From contig NZ_CP028902.1 of NCBI RefSeq assembly GCF_001639105.2, forward strand, positions 201,808-249,617: a stretch of DNA of 47,810 nucleotides, written 5' to 3'. Position numbers and translations under genes: made by a program. The stretch's first letter is position 1; every line of letters begins with the position of its first letter. This DNA comes from Azospirillum humicireducens (lineage in GTDB: Bacteria; Pseudomonadota; Alphaproteobacteria; Azospirillales; Azospirillaceae). Below, piece after piece: positions 33,576 to 42,160 of the stretch. The notes under the pieces are model-generated. The model was not told the DNA's origin. It did not search any database and was given only the letters and a program-made list of their open reading frames with translations.

Positions 33576-33592
33576 TTTCGCAAATCGGATAG
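33576..33592 (+). repeat. QhpR-region direct repeat, copy 2
   Basis: TTTCGCAAATCGGATAG, one mismatch from copy 1, ends 112 bases before the qhpG start, the usual place for an activator site. Confidence 0.7.
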
Positions 33593-33704
33593 ATCGAAGC
33601 CCTGGGCCCATTGCACGATCCCTGGCAGTCACAGCGGCGCCGATGGATGCCGGCGGGCCGGGGCGTCACCCATGGACCATCAAGAGCGGCGGGGAGGGCA
33701 CGGC

Positions 33705-35024
33705 ATGGCGGATGTGCTGATCCTGGGCGGCGGCCCGGCGGGTACGGTGCTCGCCCGGCGGCTGACGGCGCTGGGGTATGGCGTGACGCTGGTGACCTGC
33801 GCCCGCCGTGCGGCGATGGAGGGGCTGTCCCTGCGGGCCGTCGAAGGACTGCGCCGCGCCGGCTGCACGGAGGCGGTCGCAGCGGCCGGCAGGCCGGCAT
33901 CGCGCCGGGTCGATTGGAACGGACGGCGCACCGCGCTGAATGGCGAACATCTGGTCGACCGCAACAGCCTCGACGCCGCGCTGCTGCGCGACGCCGCGGC
34001 CGGCGGCGCCGTCCTGACCCGCGGCACGGTGGCGGCGCTCGAACAGGGGAAGAACGGGTGGCGGGCGGTCGATGCGACCGGTGCGGTGCTGGGCTCCGGC
34101 CGCTTCCTGGTGGAGGCCCGCGGCCGCCGGGCGCCGAACGCCCCGGCGCGGGAGACGGGGCCGCGCACGCTGGCAGTCGGCCGGGTCTACCACGGTCCAG
34201 CCGGAGAGTTGGGCAGTGCCGCCCTGTCCTTTGCCGATGGCTGGGCCTGGCTTGCCGCCCTGCCCGACGGCCGGCGGGTCGTGCAACTGGTCATCGACGG
34301 CGCCGACAGCCCCGCCCGGGCCAATCTGACCGACTGGCATGAAGCGGTGGTCGCGGCGCTGCCGGAGGCGGCAGGCTGGGTCGCCGGCTGCACACCCATG
34401 GGCGAGGCAGAGGTGCGCGACGCTACGGCGGTCAGGCGCTCGCCCGGCGTTACAGCCGACCGTCTGCGGATCGGCGATGCCGCCTTCGCGGTCGATCCGC
34501 TGTCCGGTCACGGCGTCTATGCCGCGGTGGCCTGGGCCTTCGCCGCCGCTGCCGCCGTCAACACGCTGGCGACCGATCCAACCGCTTGGCCGGCGGTCGA
34601 ACGCTTCGTCGAGGAGCGCTGTGCCGAGCTGTTCGCCCATGCCGCCGATGCCGGCAACCAGTTCTACCGCGCCGAGGAACGCTGGCGCGACCGCCCCTTC
34701 TGGCGCCGCCGCGCCGCATGGCCCCCCGCCCCGCTGCCGACGGCCGAGCACGGCATCCGCCGCCGCGCCGTGGTGGTGAACGACCGGATCGAGGAACGCC
34801 CGGTCCTGGTCACGCCCGCCTTGCCGCGCGGCGTGCTGGCGATCGGCGGGGTCGAGCTGTACCCGCTGCTGGAAAGCATGAATGCCGGTCCGAGCCGCGG
34901 CGGCGATCTGGCCGAGCGCTGTGGCCGCAGCCTGGTCCAGCCGCCGGGACGGGTGGCGGCCGCTCTTTCCTGGCTGGTGGAAAACGGATTCCTGCCGGGC
35001 GGACAAAGCCGCCCCGGCCCATGA
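33705..35024 (+). CDS. qhpG: FAD-dependent monooxygenase QhpG (CTQ maturation)
   Basis: This 439-residue flavoprotein has an N-terminal FAD-binding Rossmann motif (VLILGGGPAGTVLARRL) and the GD-type motif RIGDAAFAVDPLSGHGVYAAVAWA. It has the layout of p-hydroxybenzoate-hydroxylase-like and tryptophan-halogenase-like enzymes. QhpG hydroxylates the precursor tryptophan of the gamma subunit during formation of cysteine tryptophylquinone. I prefer ATG 33705 because GGGGAGGG lies six bases before it; ATG 33672 in the same frame has no clear ribosome site. The stop overlaps a potential ATG at 35021 of the qhpA frame. Here qhpG heads the operon. Confidence 0.87.
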   Translation: MADVLILGGGPAGTVLARRLTALGYGVTLVTCARRAAMEGLSLRAVEGLRRAGCTEAVAAAGRPASRRVDWNGRRTALNGEHLVDRNSLDAALLRDAAAGGAVLTRGTVAALEQGKNGWRAVDATGAVLGSGRFLVEARGRRAPNAPARETGPRTLAVGRVYHGPAGELGSAALSFADGWAWLAALPDGRRVVQLVIDGADSPARANLTDWHEAVVAALPEAAGWVAGCTPMGEAEVRDATAVRRSPGVTADRLRIGDAAFAVDPLSGHGVYAAVAWAFAAAAAVNTLATDPTAWPAVERFVEERCAELFAHAADAGNQFYRAEERWRDRPFWRRRAAWPPAPLPTAEHGIRRRAVVVNDRIEERPVLVTPALPRGVLAIGGVELYPLLESMNAGPSRGGDLAERCGRSLVQPPGRVAAALSWLVENGFLPGGQSRPGP

Positions 35025-35053
35025 CGACAACGATCAAGAACGGGGGAGTACCG

Positions 35054-36688
35054 ATGGGACAGACGCGAAGAGACGGTAGCCGCCGGCCCAACAGGCCCTT
35101 GAGCCTTCTGCTGGGTGCGGTTGCGGGCGGCGTGGTGTTCGGCGGCGCGCTGGCGACCGCGCAGACTGCACTGGCCGCCGACGGCCGCGCCCTGGTCGAG
35201 GAGCGTTGCGCCGCCTGCCACCAGAAGGAAGCCGACGGGTCGCTGCACCGGATCGACCATGTGCGCAAGACGCCTGAAGGCTGGACGATGACGCTGTTCC
35301 GCATGCGCCAGTTCCACGGCGTCACTCTGTCGGACGAGGAGCAGCGCACATTGGTCCGCTATTTCGCCGACCGCCAGGGTCTGGCGCCGGAGGAGGCGGC
35401 CCCCTACCGCTACGTCCTCGAACGCCGCCCGGCGGTGGTGGAGGAGCCGGTGACCGACGGCGACCTGTCGGTGATGTGCGCCCGCTGCCACAGCGTCGCC
35501 CGCGTCGGGCTTCAGCGCCGCGATGAGGACGAATGGCGGCGTCTGGTCAATTTCCACCTCGGCCAATGGCCGACCATCGAATACTCCGCCCAGGGCCGCG
35601 ACCGCAAATGGTGGGAGATCGCCTCCACCGAAGTCCCGCAGACGCTGGGCGGCAAGTTCCCCTTCAGGACCGACGCCTGGACCAGCTGGCAGACGGCACC
35701 CAAGCCCGACCTGTCCGGACGCTGGGCGGTCGCCGGGCACCGGGCCGGGATCGGTTCCTATGGCGGCACCGCGACCGTAACCAAGGATGGAGACGGCTAT
35801 CGCATCGCCTACGACCTGACCGACGCCACCGGCAAGCCGCTGACCGGCGAAGGCAAATCGACGGTGTTCACAGGCTATGAATGGCGCGGCACCGGCACGC
35901 TGGACGGCAAGCCGGTGCGCGAGGTGCTCGCCGCGTCGCGCGACGGCAGCCGCCTGGACGGCCGCTGGTTCCTCACCCAGCAGGACGAGGTCGGCGGCAG
36001 CCTGCATGCGGTGCGCGTCGGCGGTGCCGACAGCATGATCCTCGGCACCAGCCAGAGCTTCCTGAAGGTCGGGAGCAGCGCCCGCATCACCCTGTGGGGC
36101 AGCGGGCTGGACCGCGGCGAGGTCGGCTTCGGCCCAGGCGTTTCGGCGAAGATCCTGTCACGCGGCCCGACCTCCCTGACCGTGGAAGCGACGGCCGCCG
36201 CGGATGCCGCCCCCGGTGCGCGCAGCCTGACGGTGGGCAGCGCCAAGGCCGGCGGCTTCGCGGTCTACGCCAAGCTCGACGGCATCCGGGTGGAACCGGA
36301 ATTCACCATCGCCCGCGTCGGCGGCAATGGCGGGCCGGTGCCGCCGATGACCGCCCAGTTCGAAGCGGTCGGCTATCTGAACGGCCCGGACGGCAAACCC
36401 GGCACCGAGGACGACGTGCGCGTCGGCCCGATGCCGGCAAGCTGGACCCTTGAGCCCTTCAACGACGCCGCGGCGCAGATGGAAGACGTGAAGTTCGCCG
36501 GCGCCATGGGCGCCAACGGCCTGTTCACCCCTGCCGGTGCCGGCCCCAACCCGCAGCGACAGTTCGGCACCAACAACATCGGCGACATGAAGGTGATCGG
36601 ATCGGTGGCGGATGGCACGGCGACGCTGACCGGCACCGGCCGCCTCATCAGCACGGTCCAGCGCTGGAACGACCCGCCCATCCATTGA
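35054..36688 (+). CDS. qhpA: Quinohemoprotein amine dehydrogenase alpha subunit (diheme cytochrome c)
   Basis: This 544-residue periplasmic subunit has a signal peptide ending near ALAADG (residue ~42). Two c-type heme sites follow: CAACH (52-56) and CARCH (142-146). Three beta-rich domains typical of this subunit come after them (for example YGGTATVTKDGDGYRIAYDLTD and an Ig-like stretch LKVGSSARITLWGSGL). The hemes carry electrons from the CTQ cofactor to outside acceptors. ATG 35054 has GGGGGAG five bases upstream and starts the signal peptide; ATG 35021 is in frame but lacks one. It is followed by qhpD with an 11-base gap. Confidence 0.94.
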   Translation: MGQTRRDGSRRPNRPLSLLLGAVAGGVVFGGALATAQTALAADGRALVEERCAACHQKEADGSLHRIDHVRKTPEGWTMTLFRMRQFHGVTLSDEEQRTLVRYFADRQGLAPEEAAPYRYVLERRPAVVEEPVTDGDLSVMCARCHSVARVGLQRRDEDEWRRLVNFHLGQWPTIEYSAQGRDRKWWEIASTEVPQTLGGKFPFRTDAWTSWQTAPKPDLSGRWAVAGHRAGIGSYGGTATVTKDGDGYRIAYDLTDATGKPLTGEGKSTVFTGYEWRGTGTLDGKPVREVLAASRDGSRLDGRWFLTQQDEVGGSLHAVRVGGADSMILGTSQSFLKVGSSARITLWGSGLDRGEVGFGPGVSAKILSRGPTSLTVEATAAADAAPGARSLTVGSAKAGGFAVYAKLDGIRVEPEFTIARVGGNGGPVPPMTAQFEAVGYLNGPDGKPGTEDDVRVGPMPASWTLEPFNDAAAQMEDVKFAGAMGANGLFTPAGAGPNPQRQFGTNNIGDMKVIGSVADGTATLTGTGRLISTVQRWNDPPIH

Positions 36689-36699
36689 GGAGCAGAGCC

Positions 36700-38133
36700 A
36701 TGGCAACCCTTCATCTGGTTCGCGACGATATGCGCGACGTGACGGTCGGCGACCGGCGTGTCCTGTTCCACGTCCCCACCAGCGGCCTGTTCGAGCTGGA
36801 CCGCGTCGGCGGAGCCCTGATCGACCTGTTCGCCGAGCTGGGCGAGGTCAGCGAGGAGGATGTCCGCCGCCGCTTCGACGGCGTCGCCGATCCGGCCGAG
36901 GTGATCGACAGCCTGCGCGAGCTGATCACGCTGCGCGTCGTCGAAAGCGGCCCGGCCGTCAAGCGGACGAAGCCGCCGGTGACCATCAGCGAATTTCCGC
37001 TTAGCACCGTCGTGCTGAACGTCAACACCGGCTGCAATCTCAGCTGCACCTACTGCTACAAGGAGGATCTGACCACCCCCGCCAAGGGCGAGCGGATGGA
37101 GTTCGACACCGCCGCCCGCAGCGTCGACCTGCTGCTGCAGGAGGCCAAGGGCCGCGACAGCGTCAACGTCGTCTTCTTCGGCGGGGAACCGCTGACCAAC
37201 CTGCCGCTGATCCGTCAGGTGGTGGCCTATGCAGAGCAGCGCGGCCGCGAAGCCGGGATCCGCACGGACTTCTCGCTGACCACCAACGGCGTGCTGCTGA
37301 CCGAAGAGATCGTCGACTGGCTCGACGCCCACCGCTTCGGCATCACCATCAGCATGGACGGGCCGAAGCCGCTGCACGACCGCAACCGCCGCACCGTCGG
37401 CGGCAAGGGCTCCTACGACGTCGTGGCGGCGAAGGCGCGGATGCTGCTGTCCCGCTACCGTTCCCGCCCGGTGGGGGCGCGGGTGACGCTGACCGCCGGC
37501 GTCACCGACGTGGTGGCGATCCACGACCATCTGAAGTCCGATCTGGGCTTCTTCGAGGTCGGATTCTCCCCCGTCACCTCCGGTGCGATGTCGGCCTTCA
37601 ACCTGACCGGCGACGAGCTGGCGACCGTCTTCGACAACATGAAGACGCTTGGACTGGCCTATGTCGAGGCGGCGAAGCGCGGCGTCAACACCGGCTTTTC
37701 CAACATGCACCAGCTGATGACCGATCTGACGGAGGGAACGACCAAGTCGCTGCCCTGCGGCGCCGGGCTCGGCATGCTGGCGGTGGACAAGGAGGGCGAC
37801 CTGCATCTCTGCCACCGCTTCACCGGATCGTCGCAGCCGACCTACGGCAATGTCGATCACGGCATCGCCAAGGACAGCCTGGGCAGCTTCCTGGAAGGGA
37901 TGGCGAACCGGACCGGCACCGATTGCGAGACCTGCTGGATCCGCAAGCTGTGCGCCGGCGGCTGCTATCACGAATCCTATGCCCGCTACGCCGATCCGGC
38001 GCACCCGACCTATCACTACTGCAACCTGATGCGCGACTGGATCGACTTCGGCATCCGCGCCTATGCCGAGATCATGGTCGCCAACCCGCAATTCATCGAA
38101 CGCCACGTCGCGCCGCGCAGGGGGATGAAATGA
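36700..38133 (+). CDS. qhpD: Radical SAM thioether-forming maturase QhpD
   Basis: This 477-residue enzyme introduces the Cys-to-Asp/Glu thioether crosslinks into the QhpC precursor. The N-terminal 85 residues form a PqqD-like winged-helix recognition domain ([26 protein letters not shown]). The radical SAM cluster motif is [10 protein letters not shown] (Cys112, 116, 119). FFGGEPL and TNGVLL follow, and a SPASM region carries further Fe-S cysteines ([30 protein letters not shown]). ATG 36700 has GAGGAG upstream. It ends in an ATGA overlap with qhpC, so enzyme and substrate peptide are made together. Confidence 0.95.
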   Translation: MATLHLVRDDMRDVTVGDRRVLFHVPTSGLFELDRVGGALIDLFAELGEVSEEDVRRRFDGVADPAEVIDSLRELITLRVVESGPAVKRTKPPVTISEFPLSTVVLNVNTGCNLSCTYCYKEDLTTPAKGERMEFDTAARSVDLLLQEAKGRDSVNVVFFGGEPLTNLPLIRQVVAYAEQRGREAGIRTDFSLTTNGVLLTEEIVDWLDAHRFGITISMDGPKPLHDRNRRTVGGKGSYDVVAAKARMLLSRYRSRPVGARVTLTAGVTDVVAIHDHLKSDLGFFEVGFSPVTSGAMSAFNLTGDELATVFDNMKTLGLAYVEAAKRGVNTGFSNMHQLMTDLTEGTTKSLPCGAGLGMLAVDKEGDLHLCHRFTGSSQPTYGNVDHGIAKDSLGSFLEGMANRTGTDCETCWIRKLCAGGCYHESYARYADPAHPTYHYCNLMRDWIDFGIRAYAEIMVANPQFIERHVAPRRGMK

Positions 38134-38450
38134 AGCATCTGACGCCCATCAACAAGAAGGCCCGGCTGGTCGATCAGGCTGTCGAGGACGGCCATTTGGA
38201 CGAGGTGGTGGCGATGCAGGTGGTGGTCGGCTGTGCCGCCACCATGGATCCCGGCTGGGAGGTCGATCCCTTCGGCAGCGTCGCCGCGCTGTGCGCGCCG
38301 ATGGAGGCGGATCTCTACGGCTGCTCCGACCCCTGCTGGTGGCCGGCGCAGGTGCCCGACACCATCAACAGCTACCCGGACTGGAACGCCAAGGCGGCCT
38401 CGGCCCAGAACGACTGGCGCGCGCTCCAGTCGGTGTTCCCGAAGGACTGA
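38130..38450 (+). CDS. qhpC: Quinohemoprotein amine dehydrogenase gamma subunit (CTQ-bearing peptide)
   Basis: This 106-residue precursor carries the catalytic quinone. Residues 1-28 ([16 protein letters not shown]...DEVVA) form a leader like the 28-residue leader of the Paracoccus protein, removed by QhpE. With Met29 as residue 1 of the mature chain, every crosslinking position known from the solved enzymes is present: Cys7-Glu16, Cys27-Asp33 and Cys41-Asp49 thioethers, and Cys37-Trp43 for cysteine tryptophylquinone. In precursor numbering these are Cys35/Glu44, Cys55/Asp61, Cys69/Asp77 and Cys65/Trp71. The core [17 protein letters not shown] is diagnostic. The subunit sits between the alpha and beta chains in the periplasm, although no Sec signal is present. 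Confidence 0.97.
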   Translation: MKHLTPINKKARLVDQAVEDGHLDEVVAMQVVVGCAATMDPGWEVDPFGSVAALCAPMEADLYGCSDPCWWPAQVPDTINSYPDWNAKAASAQNDWRALQSVFPKD

Positions 38451-38455
38451 CCGCC

Positions 38456-39595
38456 ATGAAGACCCATGCAAACGGAGTCCGTCCGATGAGAAGCCGACGC
38501 CCATCAGCCAGAACCGCCGCGCGTCTCGGCGGCCTGCTCGCCGCCCTGCTGCTCACCGCCTCTCCCGCCGCGGCGAAGGACTATCTGCTGACCGGCGCCA
38601 AGCCCGACAAGCTGGTGCTGGTCGATGCCGCCGCCCGCAAGGTGGAACGGGTGCTGACCATTCCCGGCGGCGGGGTGGCGCCCGGCACCATCGTGCCCTC
38701 GCCCGACGGCCGCGTCGCCTATGTCATCAACAACCATATGGGCAGCGTTTCCGGCATCGATCTCGACAGCGGCAAACAGGTCTTCCGCGCCGATTTCTCC
38801 AGTGGGGATCTGCGCGTCCGCGCCCTGTTCGGCATGGATGTCAGTCCCGACGGCAAGGAACTGTACGTCTTCCAGGCGCCGGTGCGCCTGCTGCCCGGCG
38901 AGTACCGGGTGGAGGACACGCGCATCGCCGTCTACAGCACCGCCGACGGCGTCGGCGCCAAGCCGGTGCGCCTGCTGCCGGCGCCGCGCCGCATCGCCGT
39001 GCTCGCCTTCTCCAGGGATGGCGGGACGCTGTGGGCACTCGGCTGGGACATCTACGGGCTCGATCCGAAGACCGGAGCGGTGAAGGAGACGCACAAGGTG
39101 CTGAACCGGACGCTCGCCAACCACAGCCCTCCCGACGTGCTCGACATCTGGCCGCAGTTCGAGCAGGCGGCGACGCTGTCCGCCCCCTATTTCACCGCCC
39201 GCACCGATCTGGCGGCGACCGATCCCGGCGCCTTCCGCACCGGGCTGATGACGCTCGACCTCGCCAGCGGCCGGATGGACATGCGGGATTTCGAGGACAC
39301 CAGCGCCGTCATCTTCTCGTCCGTCGTCAGCCCGGTGAAGCGGACGGAGGCCTATTCCGTCTACACCCAGCTGTCGAAGATCGACGCCGACGGCGGCAAG
39401 CTGGTCAAGCGGGTGGACCTGCCGCACACCTACTATTCGATCAACGTCTCCAGCGACGGCAAGGAGGTCTATGTCGGTGGCACGGGCTGCGACATCGGCG
39501 TCTACAGCACCGACACGCTCGATCGCGTCGGCCAGGTGGAGATCGCCGGCTGCCCCGACCAGGGCATCGCCTCCCTGCGGGTGATCCGGCGTTGA
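38456..39595 (+). CDS. qhpB: Quinohemoprotein amine dehydrogenase beta subunit (beta-propeller)
   Basis: This protein of about 379 residues has a signal peptide (RLGGLLAALLLTASPAAAKDY) followed by repeated propeller blades (KLVLVDAAARKVERVLTIPGG, SPDGRVAYVINNHMGSVSGID, SPDGKELYVF, SSDGKEVYVGG). It forms the seven-bladed propeller that houses the CTQ subunit's active-site cleft. Two starts are possible: ATG 38456 (GAAGGA nine bases before) and ATG 38486 (GGAG eight bases before). Only the length of the signal's basic end differs. The gene is five bases downstream of qhpC. Confidence 0.93.
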   Translation: MKTHANGVRPMRSRRPSARTAARLGGLLAALLLTASPAAAKDYLLTGAKPDKLVLVDAAARKVERVLTIPGGGVAPGTIVPSPDGRVAYVINNHMGSVSGIDLDSGKQVFRADFSSGDLRVRALFGMDVSPDGKELYVFQAPVRLLPGEYRVEDTRIAVYSTADGVGAKPVRLLPAPRRIAVLAFSRDGGTLWALGWDIYGLDPKTGAVKETHKVLNRTLANHSPPDVLDIWPQFEQAATLSAPYFTARTDLAATDPGAFRTGLMTLDLASGRMDMRDFEDTSAVIFSSVVSPVKRTEAYSVYTQLSKIDADGGKLVKRVDLPHTYYSINVSSDGKEVYVGGTGCDIGVYSTDTLDRVGQVEIAGCPDQGIASLRVIRR

Positions 39596-39596
39596 G

Positions 39597-39630
39597 AAAA
39601 TCCCCCTCTCTCCCCTGGGGAGAGGGGATT
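39597..39630 (+). other. Imperfect hairpin between qhpB and qhpF
   Basis: AATCCCC (39599-39605) pairs with GGGGATT (39624-39630), with a TCTC/GAGA inner stem and one bulge. The hairpin has no T run after it. It lies between the secreted subunits and the transporter/protease genes, where it could lower expression of the maturation genes or mark an mRNA-processing point. Confidence 0.55.
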
Positions 39631-39655
39631 CCCGCGACTCTGGCTGAGAGTCCCC

Positions 39656-41362
39656 ATGCCCCATTCCCTGCGCTGGGCCGGCGGCTTCGTCCGGCCGCAC
39701 CGGAGCCGTCTGGCGGTCTGCGTCGCCCTGTCGCTGGCCGGGACCGGCGTCGGGCTGGCGCAGCCCTGGCTGACCAAGCGCATCGTCGATGACGGGCTGG
39801 CGGCCGGCGATGCCCGGCTGCTGGTTGTGCTGACGCTGGGGATGCTGGGGGCGGGGCTGGTCTCCACCCTGCTGTCGGGGGCGAACCGGCTGGTCTACAC
39901 CCGCGCGTCGGCCGGCGTGCTGTTCGCGATGCGGGAGCATGTCTACGCCCATCTCCAGACCCTGCCGCCGCGCTTCTACGCCCGCTGGTCGGCGGGCGAC
40001 GTGCTGGGCCGGCTCGACGGCGATCTGGCGGAGGTGCAGCGCTTCGCCGTGGACGCCCCGCTGTCGGCGCTCAACGCGCTGCTGACGCTGGCCGGAGCGG
40101 TGGCGCTGATGCTGCTGATCGATCCGGCGCTGACCCTGATCGCCTTCCTGGTGCTGCCGGCGCAGGCGCTGTTCCTGCGCGGCACCCGCCCCTGGGTGGA
40201 GCGCAGCACCCGCGCGCTGCGCGACTCCATGGCGGCGCTGACCGGCTTCTTCGTGCAGCGCCTGTCCGCCATGAAGCTGATCCAGTCGCTGGGCGCCGAG
40301 CGCCAGGAGGCCGAGCGCCTCGCCGCCCTCGACCGCGACTGCCTGCGGCGGCTCCTGCGCCAGCAGACGGTCGGCATCGTCACCGGCGGCGTGCCGGGAC
40401 TGCTCGGCTCCGCCGGGACGGCCGCGGTGTTCCTGTGGGGCGGCCTGCGGGTGATCGACGGCGAGCTGTCGCTGGGCGCGCTGATCGCCTTCTCCGCCTA
40501 TCTCGGCCGCGCCGCCGGTCCGGTGCAGGGGCTGCTCGGCCTGATCGTCGGGGCGCAGCGCGCCCGCGTCTCGCTGGACCGGCTGGGCGAGCTTCTGTCC
40601 GAATCCCCTGCCGTCCGCCCGCCTGCCCGCCCGCTTTCCCCGACCGGCCGAGGCGGTGCGCTGTCGGTCGAGAGCCTGGTGTTCGGCCATGAGGCCGGCG
40701 CGCCGGTGCTCGATGGGCTTTCGCTCACCATTCCGGCGGGGGCCAAGGTCGGTTTGCACGGGCCGTCCGGCGTGGGGAAATCGACCCTGACCGACCTGCT
40801 GCACCGCCACTACGACCCGGAACGCGGCCGCATCGCGCTGGACGGCGTCGACCTGCGCGACCTCGACCCCGCCCTGCTGCGCCGCCGGGTGGCGGTTCTG
40901 GGCCAGGACGCCCCGCTGCTGCCGGGCACCATCGCCGACAATCTGCGCTTCGGCCTCTCCCCTGCGGAGGCCGGGGCCCTCGACAAGGACACGCTGACCG
41001 AGGCGGTCGCCGCCGCCCAGCTCGACGGCTGGATCGCCGGCCTGCCGCGCGGACTGGACACGCCGGTCGGGGCCTGGGCCTCGGCCCTGTCCGGCGGGCA
41101 GCGGCAGCGGATCGCGCTCGCCCGCTGCCTGCTGCGCAAACCGGACCTGCTGATCCTGGACGAGCCGGTTTCGGCACTCGACCCGGCGGCGGCGGAACGG
41201 CTGACCGCCGATGTCGACCGCCTGTTCGCCGGCCGCACCCGGCTGGTCATCAGCCACCGCGCCGAGGCGCTGGCCGGCTGCGACGCGGTTTACCGTCTGG
41301 AGCGAGGCCGTCTCGAGCCGGTCGCCGACACGATGGCGGAGGTTGCATGCGCATCGCGGTGA
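39656..41362 (+). CDS. qhpF: ABC exporter QhpF (transmembrane-ATPase fusion)
   Basis: This 568-residue half-transporter has about six membrane helices in residues 1-300 (ABC exporter type I fold) and a C-terminal ATPase with Walker A GPSGVGKST, signature ALSGGQRQRIALARCLL, Walker B LLILDEPVSALD and the H-loop in VISHRAE. In the qhp system it is thought to export the crosslinked gamma subunit across the inner membrane, since that peptide has no ordinary signal. It overlaps qhpE by 16 bases. Confidence 0.92.
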   Translation: MPHSLRWAGGFVRPHRSRLAVCVALSLAGTGVGLAQPWLTKRIVDDGLAAGDARLLVVLTLGMLGAGLVSTLLSGANRLVYTRASAGVLFAMREHVYAHLQTLPPRFYARWSAGDVLGRLDGDLAEVQRFAVDAPLSALNALLTLAGAVALMLLIDPALTLIAFLVLPAQALFLRGTRPWVERSTRALRDSMAALTGFFVQRLSAMKLIQSLGAERQEAERLAALDRDCLRRLLRQQTVGIVTGGVPGLLGSAGTAAVFLWGGLRVIDGELSLGALIAFSAYLGRAAGPVQGLLGLIVGAQRARVSLDRLGELLSESPAVRPPARPLSPTGRGGALSVESLVFGHEAGAPVLDGLSLTIPAGAKVGLHGPSGVGKSTLTDLLHRHYDPERGRIALDGVDLRDLDPALLRRRVAVLGQDAPLLPGTIADNLRFGLSPAEAGALDKDTLTEAVAAAQLDGWIAGLPRGLDTPVGAWASALSGGQRQRIALARCLLRKPDLLILDEPVSALDPAAAERLTADVDRLFAGRTRLVISHRAEALAGCDAVYRLERGRLEPVADTMAEVACASR

Positions 41363-41997
41363 TCGACAGCGGAATCACCCTGCCCGGCGTTCCGGTCGCC
41401 GAGCGCGCCGCGTTCCTGCTGAACGCGGACGCCCTGGACATCGAACAGGTCCCGTCCCAACCCGACCGCATCGGCCATGGCAGCGCCGTCGCCGCCGCCA
41501 TCATGGTTCAGGCTCCGACAGCGGAGCTGATCGATGCCCAGATCTTCCACGACCGCATCACCGCATCCCCCGCCGCGGTGGCGGCGGCGCTGCGTTGGGC
41601 CGTCGGGCATGGCGCCCGGCTGGCGACGCTCAGCCTCGGCCTGTCCGCCGACCGCCCGGTGCTGCGCACCGCAGTGGAAGAGGCGCTGTCGCACGGCCTG
41701 CTGCTGGTTGCCGCCAGTCCGGCCCGCGGCGGTCCGGTGTGGCCCGCCGCCTATCCCGGCGTCATCGCCGCCACCGGCGACGCCCGATGCGGTCCCGGCG
41801 AGGTCTCCGTCCTGCCGGCCGCCTTCGGCGCCTGCCCGCGCCGGCCGGACGGCGATCCCCGCGCCGGCGGCGCCAGCCTCGCCGTCGGCCATCTCGCCGG
41901 CCTGCTCGCCGCCGCCGCTCCGCCGTCGTACGAGGCCGCACTCGCCCATCTGCACGGCGCAGCCCGCTGGCATGGGCCGGAGCGGCGATGGATGTGA
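41347..41997 (+). CDS. qhpE: Subtilisin-like leader protease QhpE
   Basis: This is a compact 216-residue subtilase. The catalytic triad is Asp7 (VIDSGI), His44 (RIGHGSAVAAA) and Ser177 (AGGASLAVGHLAG). No prodomain or signal peptide is present, so it acts in the cytoplasm. QhpE removes the 28-residue leader of the gamma subunit after QhpD crosslinking. Normal secreted subtilases are larger (about 275 residues for the catalytic core), so the small size fits QhpE. It is the last gene of the qhp operon. Confidence 0.92.
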   Translation: MRIAVIDSGITLPGVPVAERAAFLLNADALDIEQVPSQPDRIGHGSAVAAAIMVQAPTAELIDAQIFHDRITASPAAVAAALRWAVGHGARLATLSLGLSADRPVLRTAVEEALSHGLLLVAASPARGGPVWPAAYPGVIAATGDARCGPGEVSVLPAAFGACPRRPDGDPRAGGASLAVGHLAGLLAAAAPPSYEAALAHLHGAARWHGPERRWM

Positions 41998-42160
41998 CGG
42001 AACCCAAGCGACCGCTCCCTATCGGCAGGCTCCATTGGCCGAACGGGGGATCGACAGACCGACGCGATATGGGTTCAGTAGAGGAACGCACCGCGCCGCG
42101 GCCATGGCGGCGCCCATAAGGACCGACGGTCCATAATTCATCCGGGGAAGGAAAGCAGCC

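Larger units (their letters stand above)
32985..33704. promoter_or_regulatory. AT-rich qhpR-qhpG control region
   Basis: This 720-base non-coding stretch is far richer in A/T than its surroundings, mainly at 33040-33600. It carries CCAGGCA-N7-TGCCTGG (33020-33040), direct repeats at 33100 and 33576, ATAGGCCTAT (33113-33122) followed by T residues, a perfect palindrome at 33237-33252, and GGGTAATTA/TAATTACCC inverted arms (33464-33472, 33510-33518) enclosing TATAAT (33484-33489). No conserved reading frame is seen. The AT-richness could also attract nucleoid-silencing proteins (inference). Confidence 0.75.

Noticed and set aside
33040..33600. Insertion sequence or small gene in the AT-rich gap
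   Set aside because: No transposase fragment, terminal inverted repeats with target duplication, or plausible coding frame was found.
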